DNA of 34,371 bases from Longimicrobium sp. (GCA_036387335.1 DASVTZ010000004.1:1-34371), one strand, 5' to 3'; numbered from the stretch's first letter, positions 15,310 through 23,411 are shown. Made by a program: numbers and translations. Notes: a model not told the origin generated them from the sequence alone.

Positions 15310-15473
15310 CTTCGTAAGTAGAACAACGGCAAGCACGCGGCACCATTTCCGGCAACACTGAACCTTCTACTACGCGCTGCTCGTCGGCTTCCCCTTACAC
15401 GCCGCCTGGCAGACGGTACCCGTCTATTGGCTCGGGTTTCGTCACGGCTAATTACAAGTTGAGAGGAATCACC

Positions 15474-17012
15474 GTGCACCGCTACCTGCTTTCAGGTGTT
15501 GTTTTGCTGGCGATGGCTTGCGGTGACGGTAGTCCGACGGCTACGGAGGAAGGCTCGAAACCTCGGCAGCCGGCGCAGGTCACGGCTGTCTCGGGCCAGA
15601 ACCAGGAAGGCACCGTCGGAGCCAAGCTCGCGTCTCCTCTCGTTGTAAAGGTGACGACCGGACGCGGGGAGGCAGTGGCGGGGAGCGCAGTCGTGTGGAC
15701 CGTCACCGCAGGTGGAGGAAGCCTCTCATCGTACGCCACGACCACCGACGCAGAGGGGCTCGCGCAGGTGGAGTGGACCGTGGGCACTATCGCGGAACTA
15801 AATACGGCTTCCGCCACTGTCGCCGGCCTTGCGCCTGCAACGTTTACCGTCACGCCGAAGGCTGGTGCGGTGGTCAAGGTGGAAAAGGTCAGCGGCGACG
15901 CCCAGACCGGGGTCGCGGGAAGTCCTCTTCCGACGCAGCTCGTGGTTCGGGCCACCGACATGTACGGCAACCCGGTCAGCGGAGCGACGGTCACGTGGCA
16001 GGTGACTGTCGGGAGTGGTTCCGTCACTCCCGCAACTTCCACCACCGACGCTCTGGGCCTTGCCCGGACAACCTGGAGTGTCGGCGGGGGAGTGAACGGT
16101 CTTTCCGGGGCCGCGACAGGTGCGCCACCGGTTACCTTCACGGCTGTCGCTCCGACCCTGGTCTCTGGCCTCCTCTCGACGAACACGACGTGGACGCTGT
16201 CGAAGTCGCCCTACAGAATGATCGGGAAAGTTCAGCTGGCATCGGGTGCAACCCTAACGATCGAGCCGGGTGTCACCGTCGACGGTCAGGGCAACGACCT
16301 GGAGTTCTGGGGCAGCGTTCGTGCGGTCGGCACCGCTGAATCGCGCATCCACTTGAATGGGGTCCGCCTGCGTTCGGAGGCATCGTTTGAGGATCGGTCC
16401 ACGGTCCTGATCGCCTATTCCGACGTGGCCGGCGGTGCGCTCGGCATCGGAGGGGGGATAAGCGATCTGGACGTGAGTCATTCCCTCATTAAGGGGATTG
16501 GAGCGATGTCCGTGACTGCCTCGTCAGCGGCGCGCCGGATCGAAGACAACGTCTTCAGAGACGGAACCGGCGTCGAGCTGATGTCCGTTGCCCCGACGCG
16601 GTTCGACGTCTACATCCAGCGCAACGTGTTCATCAACACGGGGGGAATCCGCGCGGGATTCTTTGCGGGGAGCTCACTCCCGAAGGCGTATATCCGTAAC
16701 AACTCTTTCTACGACCAGACGACCGATTTCGCCATCAGCGTGTCCAGTGCGGCGGCCGAGGCGACCGTGGTGGAGAACAACAGCTTCTGGAGCACGAACA
16801 GGGTTGCGTTGCGAACAGAGATCGGTGTGCTCGGATCCAACCGGGATTTTAGGGTGAACGCGCAAAACAACTTCTGGAACACGACGGATGAAGCAGTGAT
16901 CCAGTCCATGATCTACGATCGCAACGACGACCCTGCAGGCGCCGGGTATGTCGACTACCAGCCCTTCCTCGCCGCATCGCATCGCGAAACTCCGGTGCGC
17001 GGATCGCCTTGA
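15474..17012 (+). CDS. Lipoprotein with two Ig-like (invasin-type) domains and a beta-helix
   Basis: A 512-aa protein from a GTG at 15474, chosen because AGAGGA lies 6 bases upstream; a TTG at 15459 would add five residues. The lipobox LLAMAC (Cys16) makes it a lipoprotein. Two bacterial Ig-like repeats follow, each with a VSG-Q-G-V/A-G opening and a TDA-GLA-W-VG ending (about 35-120 and 125-215). Residues about 225-490 form a parallel beta-helix with Asn/Phe ladders (IRNNSFYDQTTDF, VVENNSFWSTNR, NAQNNFWNT). Such proteins are typically outer-membrane or surface displayed. Base composition is looser than in the che cluster, suggesting an accessory gene. Confidence 0.75.
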   Translation: MHRYLLSGVVLLAMACGDGSPTATEEGSKPRQPAQVTAVSGQNQEGTVGAKLASPLVVKVTTGRGEAVAGSAVVWTVTAGGGSLSSYATTTDAEGLAQVEWTVGTIAELNTASATVAGLAPATFTVTPKAGAVVKVEKVSGDAQTGVAGSPLPTQLVVRATDMYGNPVSGATVTWQVTVGSGSVTPATSTTDALGLARTTWSVGGGVNGLSGAATGAPPVTFTAVAPTLVSGLLSTNTTWTLSKSPYRMIGKVQLASGATLTIEPGVTVDGQGNDLEFWGSVRAVGTAESRIHLNGVRLRSEASFEDRSTVLIAYSDVAGGALGIGGGISDLDVSHSLIKGIGAMSVTASSAARRIEDNVFRDGTGVELMSVAPTRFDVYIQRNVFINTGGIRAGFFAGSSLPKAYIRNNSFYDQTTDFAISVSSAAAEATVVENNSFWSTNRVALRTEIGVLGSNRDFRVNAQNNFWNTTDEAVIQSMIYDRNDDPAGAGYVDYQPFLAASHRETPVRGSP

Positions 17013-17160
17013 AACAGACGTTCGAAGCGCCCGCAACATGTGGTGAGAGCTGCACCTACGATACGTGCAGCATCGAAGCACGATAGCAGGCGGACCGGGC
17101 GCCCCCCGCGTCTTGACGAAGCGGGTGCGCCCGTGCAATCTGAAGCTTTGACGAACCACG

Positions 17161-17271
17161 GTGGGAGAGACCTTCGGCTACGAGCTGGTGCTCGACCGGC
17201 CCGGTGAATACCAGCTCGAGGTTCGAAGTGGTGGCGATCTCATGGTCAAGCAGCCGATCGTGATCCGGTGA
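17161..17271 (+). pseudogene. Possible C-terminal gene fragment, 36 codons
   Basis: A GTG-initiated frame reads like the end of a real protein (GYELVLDRPGEYQLEVRSG, then a short strand and stop), with a strong beta-strand pattern and no obvious start context; a stop lies 10 bases upstream. It may be a remnant of a deleted gene or a very short ORF. Otherwise 17013-17441 holds two CTTGAC-type boxes (TTGACG near 17114, TTGACA at 17334-17339) and no supported gene. Confidence 0.3.
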
Positions 17272-17441
17272 GAGGTTGCTTCACGCAAGGCAGCACAGCT
17301 CCCCTCTCGCGGGCGCAGCCGCTGAGCTGACTCTTGACACGGGCCTGCCGCGGGAGCACCCTGCGTCAGCCCCGCACGCCGGGCGGCGAGAGATCCGGCC
17401 GCCGGGCACCCACGCGTCCCCCTCCGATCAAGCATACCCCC

Positions 17442-18083
17442 ATGTCCACGCCCCCCTCACCCAGCGGCACGGCCGACGCGATCCCCGCCTGGCGGATCGG
17501 CGGCCACGTGATCCTCGCGTGCAACTGCGATTACGGCTGCCCGTGCAACTTCAACGGCCTTCCAACCACCGGGAAGTGCGAGGGCAACTGGAACTGGCAC
17601 GTAGAGCAGGGCAGCTTCGGCGAGGTAGAGCTCTCCGGCCTCTCCTTTGGGGTGGCGGTCAACTGGCCTGGCGCCATCCACGAGGGTCGGGGCGAGGCGC
17701 TCGTGGTGATCGACGAGCGGGCCGACGACGCGCAGCGCGAGGCGCTCCTCACCCTCGTTTCCGGACGAGCGGGCGGCCCGTGGAAGATCATCGGCACCAC
17801 CATCGACACGGTTCATCCCCCGCGGTTCGCGCCGTTCGAGGTCATCGTCGAAGGGTTTTCGAGCAGCGTGCACGCCGGCGATCTCATCACGCTGGAGATG
17901 GAGCCGGTGCGCAACAAGGTCACCGGCGCCGAGACGCACGCGCGCGCCATCCTCCCGGAGGGATTCGTCTTCCGCGAGGCGGATCTCGGCGCATCGTCGA
18001 CGTTCCGCATCTCGGGGCCGGTGAGCTTCGACCACTCCGGGCGCTACGCGGCCGCCGCGCCGTTCGAGTACCAGGGTCCGTGA
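17442..18083 (+). CDS. DUF1326 protein
   Basis: A 213-aa soluble protein. The defining motif ACNCDYGCPCNFNG is at about 29-42 and supplies four Cys for metal or thiol chemistry, followed by G-C-E-G and long beta-strands (ALVVIDERADDAQREALLTL). It is full length for the family. The 3' end overlaps the DUF2182 gene by four bases (GTGA), and DUF1326-DUF2182 pairs recur in many genomes. The joint function is not established; the membrane partner is often described as a predicted metal-binding protein. There is no clear Shine-Dalgarno. A TTGACA at 17334 could be a -35 of a distant promoter. Confidence 0.88.
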   Translation: MSTPPSPSGTADAIPAWRIGGHVILACNCDYGCPCNFNGLPTTGKCEGNWNWHVEQGSFGEVELSGLSFGVAVNWPGAIHEGRGEALVVIDERADDAQREALLTLVSGRAGGPWKIIGTTIDTVHPPRFAPFEVIVEGFSSSVHAGDLITLEMEPVRNKVTGAETHARAILPEGFVFREADLGASSTFRISGPVSFDHSGRYAAAAPFEYQGP

Positions 18084-18886
18084 GGGCCGGCGGCCTCGCG
18101 AAGCCGGCCGTCGCGTGGCCCGGCGCGGCGTCCCTCGTCCTGGGCGCCGCGCTTCTGGCGTGGGTGGTCATGCTCCGCCAGATGTCCGCCATGGATATGT
18201 CCGCGCCCGGCGGCGCGCCGTCGCTCGGGGATGCGGCGTCGTTCACCGGGCAGTGGGGAGTGATGATGGCGGCGATGATGCTCCCCGGTGCCGCCCCCAT
18301 GATCCTGCTGTACCGCACCGTCAGCCGCCGGCTCTCCGGCGACGGCGACCGCGTGCTGCCGGCGCCCCTTTTCGCGGTAGTGTACCTCCTCCTCTGGCTG
18401 GCGGCTGGCGTGCCGGTGTACGGAGGCTACGTGGTGGTGGGATGGCTAGTCGGCCGCTGGCCCTCGTTCCACGTCGCATGGCCGTACGCGGTAGCGGCCG
18501 TGCTCACCGCCGCCGGGGCCTACCAGTTCACGGCCGCCAAGCGCGCCTGCCTCCGCCACTGCGAATCGCCGCTGGACTTCCTCATGCGGCGCTGGCGAAG
18601 CGGCTACGCGGCGACCCTGGGACTCGCGGTGCGCCACGGGGCGTACTGCATCGGCTGCTGCTGGGGGCTGATGGCGATCCTGGTGGCCGCCGGGGCGATG
18701 GGTCTCCCGTGGGTGGCGGTCATCACCCTGGTCGTCCTCGCCGAAAAGGTGCTGCCTCTTGACGGGTGGACGGCCCGCGCGGTGGGCGCCGGGCTCCTCC
18801 TCCTGGCGCTCGCGGTCGCCCTGCGCCCGGAGCTCGCCGGAACGCTGCGCGGCGATGGGGCGCATGGGACGGCGCACGCGATGTAG
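18080..18886 (+). CDS. DUF2182 integral membrane protein, predicted metal-binding
   Basis: A 268-aa protein with about seven hydrophobic segments. Family motifs are WGVMMAAMMLPGAAPM, YQFTAAKRACLRHCESPLDF and GAYCIGCCWGLM, which place Met, Cys and His residues near the membrane face. The GTG at 18080 overlaps the DUF1326 stop and no other start fits as well. The C-terminus has Gly/His residues (DGAHGTAHAM). It probably acts with DUF1326 as a two-component membrane system. A hairpin at 18930 ends the unit. Confidence 0.88.
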   Translation: MRAGGLAKPAVAWPGAASLVLGAALLAWVVMLRQMSAMDMSAPGGAPSLGDAASFTGQWGVMMAAMMLPGAAPMILLYRTVSRRLSGDGDRVLPAPLFAVVYLLLWLAAGVPVYGGYVVVGWLVGRWPSFHVAWPYAVAAVLTAAGAYQFTAAKRACLRHCESPLDFLMRRWRSGYAATLGLAVRHGAYCIGCCWGLMAILVAAGAMGLPWVAVITLVVLAEKVLPLDGWTARAVGAGLLLLALAVALRPELAGTLRGDGAHGTAHAM

Positions 18887-18929
18887 GTCCGGCGGAGCGT
18901 CGCCCGGGATGGCGTGCATCAAACGAATC

Positions 18930-18958
18930 CGGGGGCGGTCGCATGGCGGTCGCCCCCG
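18930..18958 (+). terminator. Hairpin after the DUF1326-DUF2182 pair
   Basis: CGGGGGCG (18930-18937) pairs with CGCCCCCG (18951-18958) across a 13-base loop, 43 bases after the stop codon. The U-tract is absent. Confidence 0.45.
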
Positions 18959-18976
18959 ACTCGTGTGCGTTGGTGG

Positions 18977-19029
18977 TCAGTACCGGAACGCCACCTTGAT
19001 GCTCCCGCTCCCCTTCCTGTCATTTGCGG
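18977..19029 (-). repeat. Alcohol dehydrogenase 3'-end fragment A
   Basis: 53 bases match the 3' end of the dehydrogenase gene (27812-27864) with four mismatches, the first 40 being identical. Read on the minus strand it still encodes KGSGSIKVAFRY and a stop. It carries no start and is separated from the rest of the gene by about 9 kb. Confidence 0.85.
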
Positions 19030-19053
19030 AAAGGCGGGGCATGTGCGTGCCCA

Positions 19054-19084
19054 TTGACCCTCACGTTGCGTGATCCCTTAGCTT
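19054..19084 (+). promoter_or_regulatory. MerR-type promoter with 19-bp spacer
   Basis: TTGACC (19054-19059) and TAGCTT (19079-19084) are separated by 19 bp, the over-long spacing characteristic of MerR-activated promoters. The spacer is centred on the inverted repeat TCACG-TTG-CGTGA (19061-19073). The MerR-cupin gene starts 49 bases downstream, so autoregulation by DNA twisting is likely. Confidence 0.7.
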
Positions 19085-19132
19085 GCGACGCACCCGTGGG
19101 GGAAGGGTCCACCGGAGAGGGGGAGGAGAGCG

Positions 19133-19966
19133 ATGGCCTACACGGTCAAGCAGGTAGCGCGGCTGTCGGGCGTCAGCGTGCGCACGCTGCACTTTTACGA
19201 CGAGGAGGGCCTGCTGAAGCCCGCCTACACCGGCGCGAACGGTTACCGCTTCTACGAGGAGCCGCAGCTCCTGACCCTCCAGCAGATCCTCTTCTACCGG
19301 GAGCTCGGGTTCGAGCTGCGGCAGATCCGGGAGCTCCTCGGCCGGGCCGACTTCCAGCGGGTCGACGCGCTGCGGGCGCACCGCGTGGCACTGGAGGAAA
19401 GGCTCGCGCGGTCGCGGCGGCTGCTGGAGACGATCGACCACACCATCGACCACCTGGAAGGGAGGAAACCGATGAACGACGAGCAGATCTTCGCGGGGTT
19501 CACCGTCGGCGCGGGGGACGACCGTTTTGGCGAGCGCGTGCGGCTCGCCGGGGAGCCGAACGACTGCAAGGTGGCGGCGGCGGATACCGGCGGCGCGATG
19601 TCCGTCTTCGAGTTCCGTGGGCGCAACGGCTGGCCGCGGCACTCCCACCACGAGCAGGACGAGTGGCTCTACGTCGTCGACGGCGAGATCGCCTGCGACG
19701 TGGGCGACCGGCGGTTGCGCCTGCTCCGCGGTGAGTCGGTATTCGTGCCGCGCACCGTGGCGCATGCGTGGGCATCGCGGGGCGAGGAGCCGGCCACGGT
19801 CCTCGAAGTGTACCAGCCCGCCGGCCGCCTGGAGCAGTTCTTTCGCGAGCTCGGCCGGTTCACGGACCCGCCGGTCCACGAGGCGCTCTCGATCGACGAG
19901 ATGAAGCAGCTGTTCGACGCGCACGGCATGCGCCTTCTTGGGCCCGGGCTCGGCTATCCCGACTGA
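19133..19966 (+). CDS. MerR-family regulator fused to a cupin sensor domain
   Basis: A 277-aa protein. Residues 1-70 form a MerR winged helix (YTVKQVARLSGVSVRTLHFYDEEGLL), residues 75-110 the usual antiparallel dimer helix, then a linker beginning PMNDEQIF. Residues about 140-235 are a cupin: HSHHEQDEWLYVVDGE gives the HxH...E metal site and VFVPRTVAHAW the second His. The C-terminal 40 residues are helical. A cupin in place of the commoner TipAS-type ligand domain suggests sensing of a small polar ligand through a bound metal. GGGGAGGAGA precedes the ATG. A decayed fragment of the cupin part lies at 23318-23411. Confidence 0.88.
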   Translation: MAYTVKQVARLSGVSVRTLHFYDEEGLLKPAYTGANGYRFYEEPQLLTLQQILFYRELGFELRQIRELLGRADFQRVDALRAHRVALEERLARSRRLLETIDHTIDHLEGRKPMNDEQIFAGFTVGAGDDRFGERVRLAGEPNDCKVAAADTGGAMSVFEFRGRNGWPRHSHHEQDEWLYVVDGEIACDVGDRRLRLLRGESVFVPRTVAHAWASRGEEPATVLEVYQPAGRLEQFFRELGRFTDPPVHEALSIDEMKQLFDAHGMRLLGPGLGYPD

Positions 19967-20000
19967 ACGCCCGCCGATCGGCTTCGGTCGCCTTCCCGCA

Positions 20001-20342
20001 TCAACCAACCTCGTCGGCAATCCCAACTGCGGAGTAGTGGCACTTGGCGAAGTCGAGCCGCGAGTCTCGCAGGAGCGATTGATCCGTCACGAACGCAATA
20101 CCGATTGCCAGGTTTCTCATTCCGGCGACGATGCTCGTTCCTACCAGGCGCGCCACCACGATCAGGTGCGAAACAGAGTGCGGCGCACCGTCGCGATTCC
20201 AGATGATTGGCGTTTGCAGCTCCGCAATCCAGTAGTCTGGACGGTCCGAGCCTGGAATCTCACGAAGGAGAACCGCTTCTAGCGGAAGCTGCTCGTACAG
20301 CTCCTCGGGTGCAGAGTCGAGGGAGTGGATGGAGATCTTCAT
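20001..20342 (-). CDS. Hypothetical small protein
   Basis: A 113-aa cytoplasmic protein, mixed alpha/beta, rich in Leu/Ile. It begins KISIHSLDSAPEELYEQLPL and carries DYWIAELQTPIIWN. The frame is open far upstream, but sequence before Met 20342 looks like antisense shadow. The Shine-Dalgarno is weak. It is convergent with the MerR-cupin gene (34 bases apart) and followed upstream by dehydrogenase fragment B. The size and Trp/acidic content recall immunity-type proteins, but no family is recognised. Confidence 0.5.
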   Translation of the reverse strand: MKISIHSLDSAPEELYEQLPLEAVLLREIPGSDRPDYWIAELQTPIIWNRDGAPHSVSHLIVVARLVGTSIVAGMRNLAIGIAFVTDQSLLRDSRLDFAKCHYSAVGIADEVG

Positions 20343-20440
20343 GCGCGTGGCGGGGCTGCCGGGGGTGAGTGGTGTCAGCGGGGCGGTGCGGCGCGCCTCG
20401 TCCGCCTCACGTCTGAAAAGAGTGAGAGACGTTCGCTCGA

Positions 20441-20492
20441 TCAATACCGGAACGCCACCTTGATGCTCCCGTTCCCCTTGTTGTCCATCGCG
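20441..20492 (-). repeat. Alcohol dehydrogenase 3'-end fragment B
   Basis: 52 bases match 27812-27863 with three mismatches. On the minus strand it reads ALIAMDNKGNGSIKVAFRY and a stop, against ALLTAMDKKGSGSIKVAFRY in the intact gene, so similarity reaches a little further at protein level. It lies 14 bases after the stop of the winged-helix gene 20507-21181. Confidence 0.85.
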
Positions 20493-20506
20493 ATCAGGGC
20501 GCGGCG

Positions 20507-21181
20507 TCATTCCCACGCCGGCACCGGCCTCCAGTCCAGCAGGCGCACCGTCCTGCCCGCCTCGGTGGCGCGCCAGTAGACCACCCCCGCCCGGTCCGGA
20601 TCGTTCCGGCGCTCCGCAAAACCCCATCGGATGAGCCAGTGAAGGTCCGTGCCGTCGATCGCGATGTGCGGTTGGCGCTCGTCGCGTTGCGTGAAGTTGT
20701 GCACGTCCACGCGGGCGCCAAGCTCGCGCCCGCTCACCCAGCCGCGTCCGCCGAACCGCTCCGGCACGGCCGCGTCGTCGTACGCTTCGCGCAGCAGCCG
20801 GAGCGCGCCGCGCTGGCGGTCGGGCGCGTACACCGCCCCGCCCGTATCCTCCGTGCGCGGCCGGGGGACAGGCTTGTGCTCCTTCGGCTCGGCCTCGTTC
20901 ATCACCGCCAGGCCGCGCTCGCTGATCCGATACACCCACATCGGCCGCTTCTGCCCGGGCGCGCGCACGTCGGCGCGGGTCACGAAGCCCCGCTTATGGA
21001 GCCGGGGGAGAACTTCTGGAAAATAGCCGGCCAAGTGGTCCCGCAGGTCGGCGATGTGAGCCCAGCCGCGCACCCCCTGCACTTCATAGCCCGCGCGGCG
21101 GATCGCCAGCAGGCGCAGGAAGCGGAGAGCGTCCAGTTCCTCGCGCGTCCAACGCAAGCGGGTTGGCTGCGATTCGTCCAT
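20507..21181 (-). CDS. Double winged-helix protein, possible DNA-binding regulator
   Basis: A 224-aa protein without a signal. Residues about 12-95 look like a PadR/MarR-type winged helix (RFLRLLAIRRAGYEV, then HIADLRDHLAGYFPEVLPRL and a wing MWVYRISERGLAVM). After a Pro/acidic linker, residues about 120-215 repeat the pattern (GALRLLREAYDD, WLIRWGFAER, VVYWRATEAGRTV). A GGGGGGAG Shine-Dalgarno about 7 bases before the ATG supports the start. It could regulate the divergent lipoprotein gene at 21447. The family is not identified with certainty. Confidence 0.6.
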   Translation of the reverse strand: MDESQPTRLRWTREELDALRFLRLLAIRRAGYEVQGVRGWAHIADLRDHLAGYFPEVLPRLHKRGFVTRADVRAPGQKRPMWVYRISERGLAVMNEAEPKEHKPVPRPRTEDTGGAVYAPDRQRGALRLLREAYDDAAVPERFGGRGWVSGRELGARVDVHNFTQRDERQPHIAIDGTDLHWLIRWGFAERRNDPDRAGVVYWRATEAGRTVRLLDWRPVPAWE

Positions 21182-21446
21182 CGTATTCTCCCCCCAGGTG
21201 GCCTGACATGGGCGACTTCGCCTTTGCAGACGCTACGTGGGTGGGGCACCCTCCATCCAGACGAGTGGACTGGCTGAACGCGCACGCCGTCGCCCGCAGC
21301 ACGCACGTGCGGTCTGGGCGCTGGTTTACAGTGAGTGGATCGGTCGCTGGAGAGGCAGGCCTACGTAACTGGCGCAAACGGTACGCCCCACATCATAATT
21401 GGGGACCCTTCGCGGTTCCCCCCACTACACAACAGGATGGCGAAAG

Positions 21447-21698
21447 ATGAAAGCTCCCCGGATTGCTCTGGCCCTGCTGCTGACGTGCTCCGCGCTGGGC
21501 GCGTGCGCGGATGCGGACTCCATCAGCGGCGCGGCTCCGTCGCGGCCGGTGTTTGACGGCATCGGGATGGGTGGCGGCGGGATCGTGACGCCGCCGGACA
21601 CGACGAACGATGCGAGCACGGCCGGAACGACGGAGGTCACGTCCGATACCACTCCGGCAGTCGAGCGCGGCGGGCTCGGAATGGGCGGCGGGGGCTGA
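21447..21698 (+). CDS. Small lipoprotein with repeated GMGGGG motif
   Basis: An 83-aa protein. A textbook lipoprotein signal (LLLTCSALGAC, Cys18) is followed by a short disordered, Thr/Ser/Asp-rich chain carrying two near-identical motifs, GIGMGGGG (about 35-42) and GLGMGGGG at the extreme C-terminus. No fold is expected. A longer frame from 21399 exists, but the ATG at 21447 gives the signal peptide. An AGGA site lies 9 bases upstream, a CATAAT at 21394-21399 is a possible -10, and a G/C hairpin lies in the leader. Its stop is three bases from the stop of the convergent TPR gene. Confidence 0.65.
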   Translation: MKAPRIALALLLTCSALGACADADSISGAAPSRPVFDGIGMGGGGIVTPPDTTNDASTAGTTEVTSDTTPAVERGGLGMGGGG

Positions 21699-21701
21699 GT
21701 C

Positions 21702-22976
21702 CTACGTACGGCCGGACATGGTGAACTGACGCACGTCGATGCGCGTATCCGCTTCAGAGCTGGCCCGCAGGGCGCGCAGGCGAGCCAGGAAGAGGGACCG
21801 GAGTGAGGCGACACGATCAGCGGGGGGCGGTGCCTCTCGCTGATTCCCACCTCCGTCTAATACCCGCTTAGCCCGCCGCAGCGGTTCCCGCTCCCGGCGG
21901 CGCTCCGCCACCTCCAGCGCGCGAGCGGCCAGACCGTGCGCGCGCTCTGTGTCGCCAAGCAGGGCCGCGCCTTCCGCGGCGAGCGACAGAGATCCGGCCG
22001 CATGCGTCTCGGCGAAGGAGCCAAGCAGCAACAGGTCCGCGACGGCCTCCGCGTGCCGCTGCCGCTGACCCGCGCCGGCCGCCGCGAGTGCCACCGTCCC
22101 CATCATCGCCACGCGCTCCCACGGCCGCGTGAAGAATGGCAGCGCCGCGTCCAGCAGGGCCAGCGCATCCGCGTGAGCACCGTGGAGCGCCATCAAGCAC
22201 CCAACGTCGTGCGTCAGGTGCGGCAGGCGGGGGTGGCGAGCCGAGTACAGGTCCAGGGCGAGCCGGGCGTGGCGGTCGCCCGCGGCAAAGGTACCGGCCG
22301 AACACTCGACCAGCAGGAGGTTGTGATGCGCCGTCGCGGCGAAGGTGTAGTGCCCGGAGCGGAACGCCGACCACCGTGCGCGGTTGTGCGCCCGCCGTGC
22401 GCGCACCACGTCGCCAAGCTCGTAGAAGAGTAAGCCGAGCCGCAGATAGGCTCGCGCGTGCCACTCCCAATCCTGCGTGCGTCTCGCGGTCCGGACGGCC
22501 CTCGTCAGCCACAGCTCGGCCCGCTGGTCAGCAGCCTGTGCGGTGCACGCGGTCCCGGCCAGCGCGGCGGCGCGGGCGCTGGTGGGGTCGGCCAGCGCGG
22601 CGGCCTCCGCGAAGTGCAGCGCCGTTTCCGGCATCAGCTCACCTTCGGCCCACTCGCTGATCGCGAGGCACGCGGCCGAAGTGCCGGGGCCGCTCACGTG
22701 TTCAGGGTATTGCACCAACGCCGCCAATGCCCGCATCGGGATCGCCAGGGCTTCCGAGCGGCATTCAAGACCTTCCGGCTCCTGACGTGCGAAGAGCCCG
22801 GCGCGGCTTCCTTCTCCCGCGATCGCCCACAGGCGCACGTCTCGCGCGCGCTGCCACAGCAGGAGTGCCAACGGTGCGTCCGTCTCCACCAGGAGGGCGG
22901 TTTCGTCGCGCGGCCAGCTTGGAGGCGGGGGAAAGGTCAGGCCGTTCTTCGGCTGCGGTCGCTTGGGGCGCGGCAT
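21702..22976 (-). CDS. TPR-repeat protein, probable regulator or adaptor
   Basis: A 424-aa cytoplasmic protein. The N-terminus MPRPKRPQPKNGLTFPPPPS is followed by a helical region with WQRARDVRLW, then TPR-like helix pairs from about 150 to 390 (AISEWAEGELMPETALHFAEAAALADP, YLRLGLLFYELGDVVRARRAHNRA, EGAALLGDTERAHGLAARALE). The end is Arg-rich. I recall similar proteins as common in Longimicrobium-like genomes. The frame is open upstream to 23174, but the promoter at 23032-23060 lies inside that extension and supports the Met at 22976. No Shine-Dalgarno is evident. Its convergence with the GMGGGG lipoprotein may be functional. Confidence 0.7.
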   Translation of the reverse strand: MPRPKRPQPKNGLTFPPPPSWPRDETALLVETDAPLALLLWQRARDVRLWAIAGEGSRAGLFARQEPEGLECRSEALAIPMRALAALVQYPEHVSGPGTSAACLAISEWAEGELMPETALHFAEAAALADPTSARAAALAGTACTAQAADQRAELWLTRAVRTARRTQDWEWHARAYLRLGLLFYELGDVVRARRAHNRARWSAFRSGHYTFAATAHHNLLLVECSAGTFAAGDRHARLALDLYSARHPRLPHLTHDVGCLMALHGAHADALALLDAALPFFTRPWERVAMMGTVALAAAGAGQRQRHAEAVADLLLLGSFAETHAAGSLSLAAEGAALLGDTERAHGLAARALEVAERRREREPLRRAKRVLDGGGNQREAPPPADRVASLRSLFLARLRALRASSEADTRIDVRQFTMSGRT

Positions 22977-23031
22977 AAGAAGAGGCGCAGGAGGAATGGG
23001 GGTCCATCTATTTGGCCCGTTGTACCGGGCG

Positions 23032-23060
23032 AGTATATTGCGCGCTCCGCCGGGTGCCAA
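23032..23060 (-). promoter_or_regulatory. Sigma70 promoter of the TPR gene
   Basis: On the minus strand TTGGCA (23060-23055), a 17-bp spacer and TATACT (23037-23032). Both hexamers are 5 of 6. Transcription would start near 23025, giving a leader of about 50 bases. The remainder of 22977-23292 shows no gene I can support. Confidence 0.65.
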
Positions 23061-23292
23061 AGAAGTGCTCGCTGCTTGCATTCGCCTGGACGATTGGCTC
23101 ACACCGATTCGCTTTCGCCAACACTCGCGTGCTTCGGCAGTGTACGTTCTGTCCGGTTCGCAGCGCCAGCCCACGCTTTCGTCTCAATGTGAGCGAAAGG
23201 AGGGGTGGCCCCAGGCGTACAGCGGGCGGCAACCCTTCGCTTGAGGGTTACCGCGTCAACGTTCTACGGGTGGTCCCGGCCCCACCAGCCGA

Positions 23293-23314
23293 TCAGTACC
23301 GGAACGCCGCCTTG
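23293..23314 (-). repeat. Alcohol dehydrogenase 3'-end fragment C
   Basis: 22 bases match the last 22 bases of the dehydrogenase gene with one mismatch (KAAFRY and stop on the minus strand). It is the shortest fragment and abuts the cupin remnant almost directly. Confidence 0.7.
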
Positions 23315-23317
23315 GGC

Positions 23318-23411
23318 GGCGAGATCGCGTGCGATGTGGGTGACCCGGGGGGTTGCGCCGGCACTGCGGCGAGTCGGTGTTCGTGCCGCGCACCGTGGCG
23401 CACGCCTGGGC
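23318..23411 (+). pseudogene. Decayed fragment of the MerR-cupin gene
   Basis: About 94 bases align with 19682-19774, the centre of the cupin domain: GGCGAGATCGC, TGCGA.GTGGG.GACC, then GAGTCGGT.TTCGTGCCGC and ACCGTGGCGCA. One extra base in the middle shifts the frame, and neither the MerR half nor the C-terminus is present. No gene is supported between here and 23667. Confidence 0.75.

Noticed and set aside
20343-20939. N-terminal extension of the 20001-20342 gene to about 312 codons
   Set aside because: The extension crosses dehydrogenase fragment B and the winged-helix gene in another frame and is Arg/Ala/Gly-rich. Only the last 113 codons read as protein.
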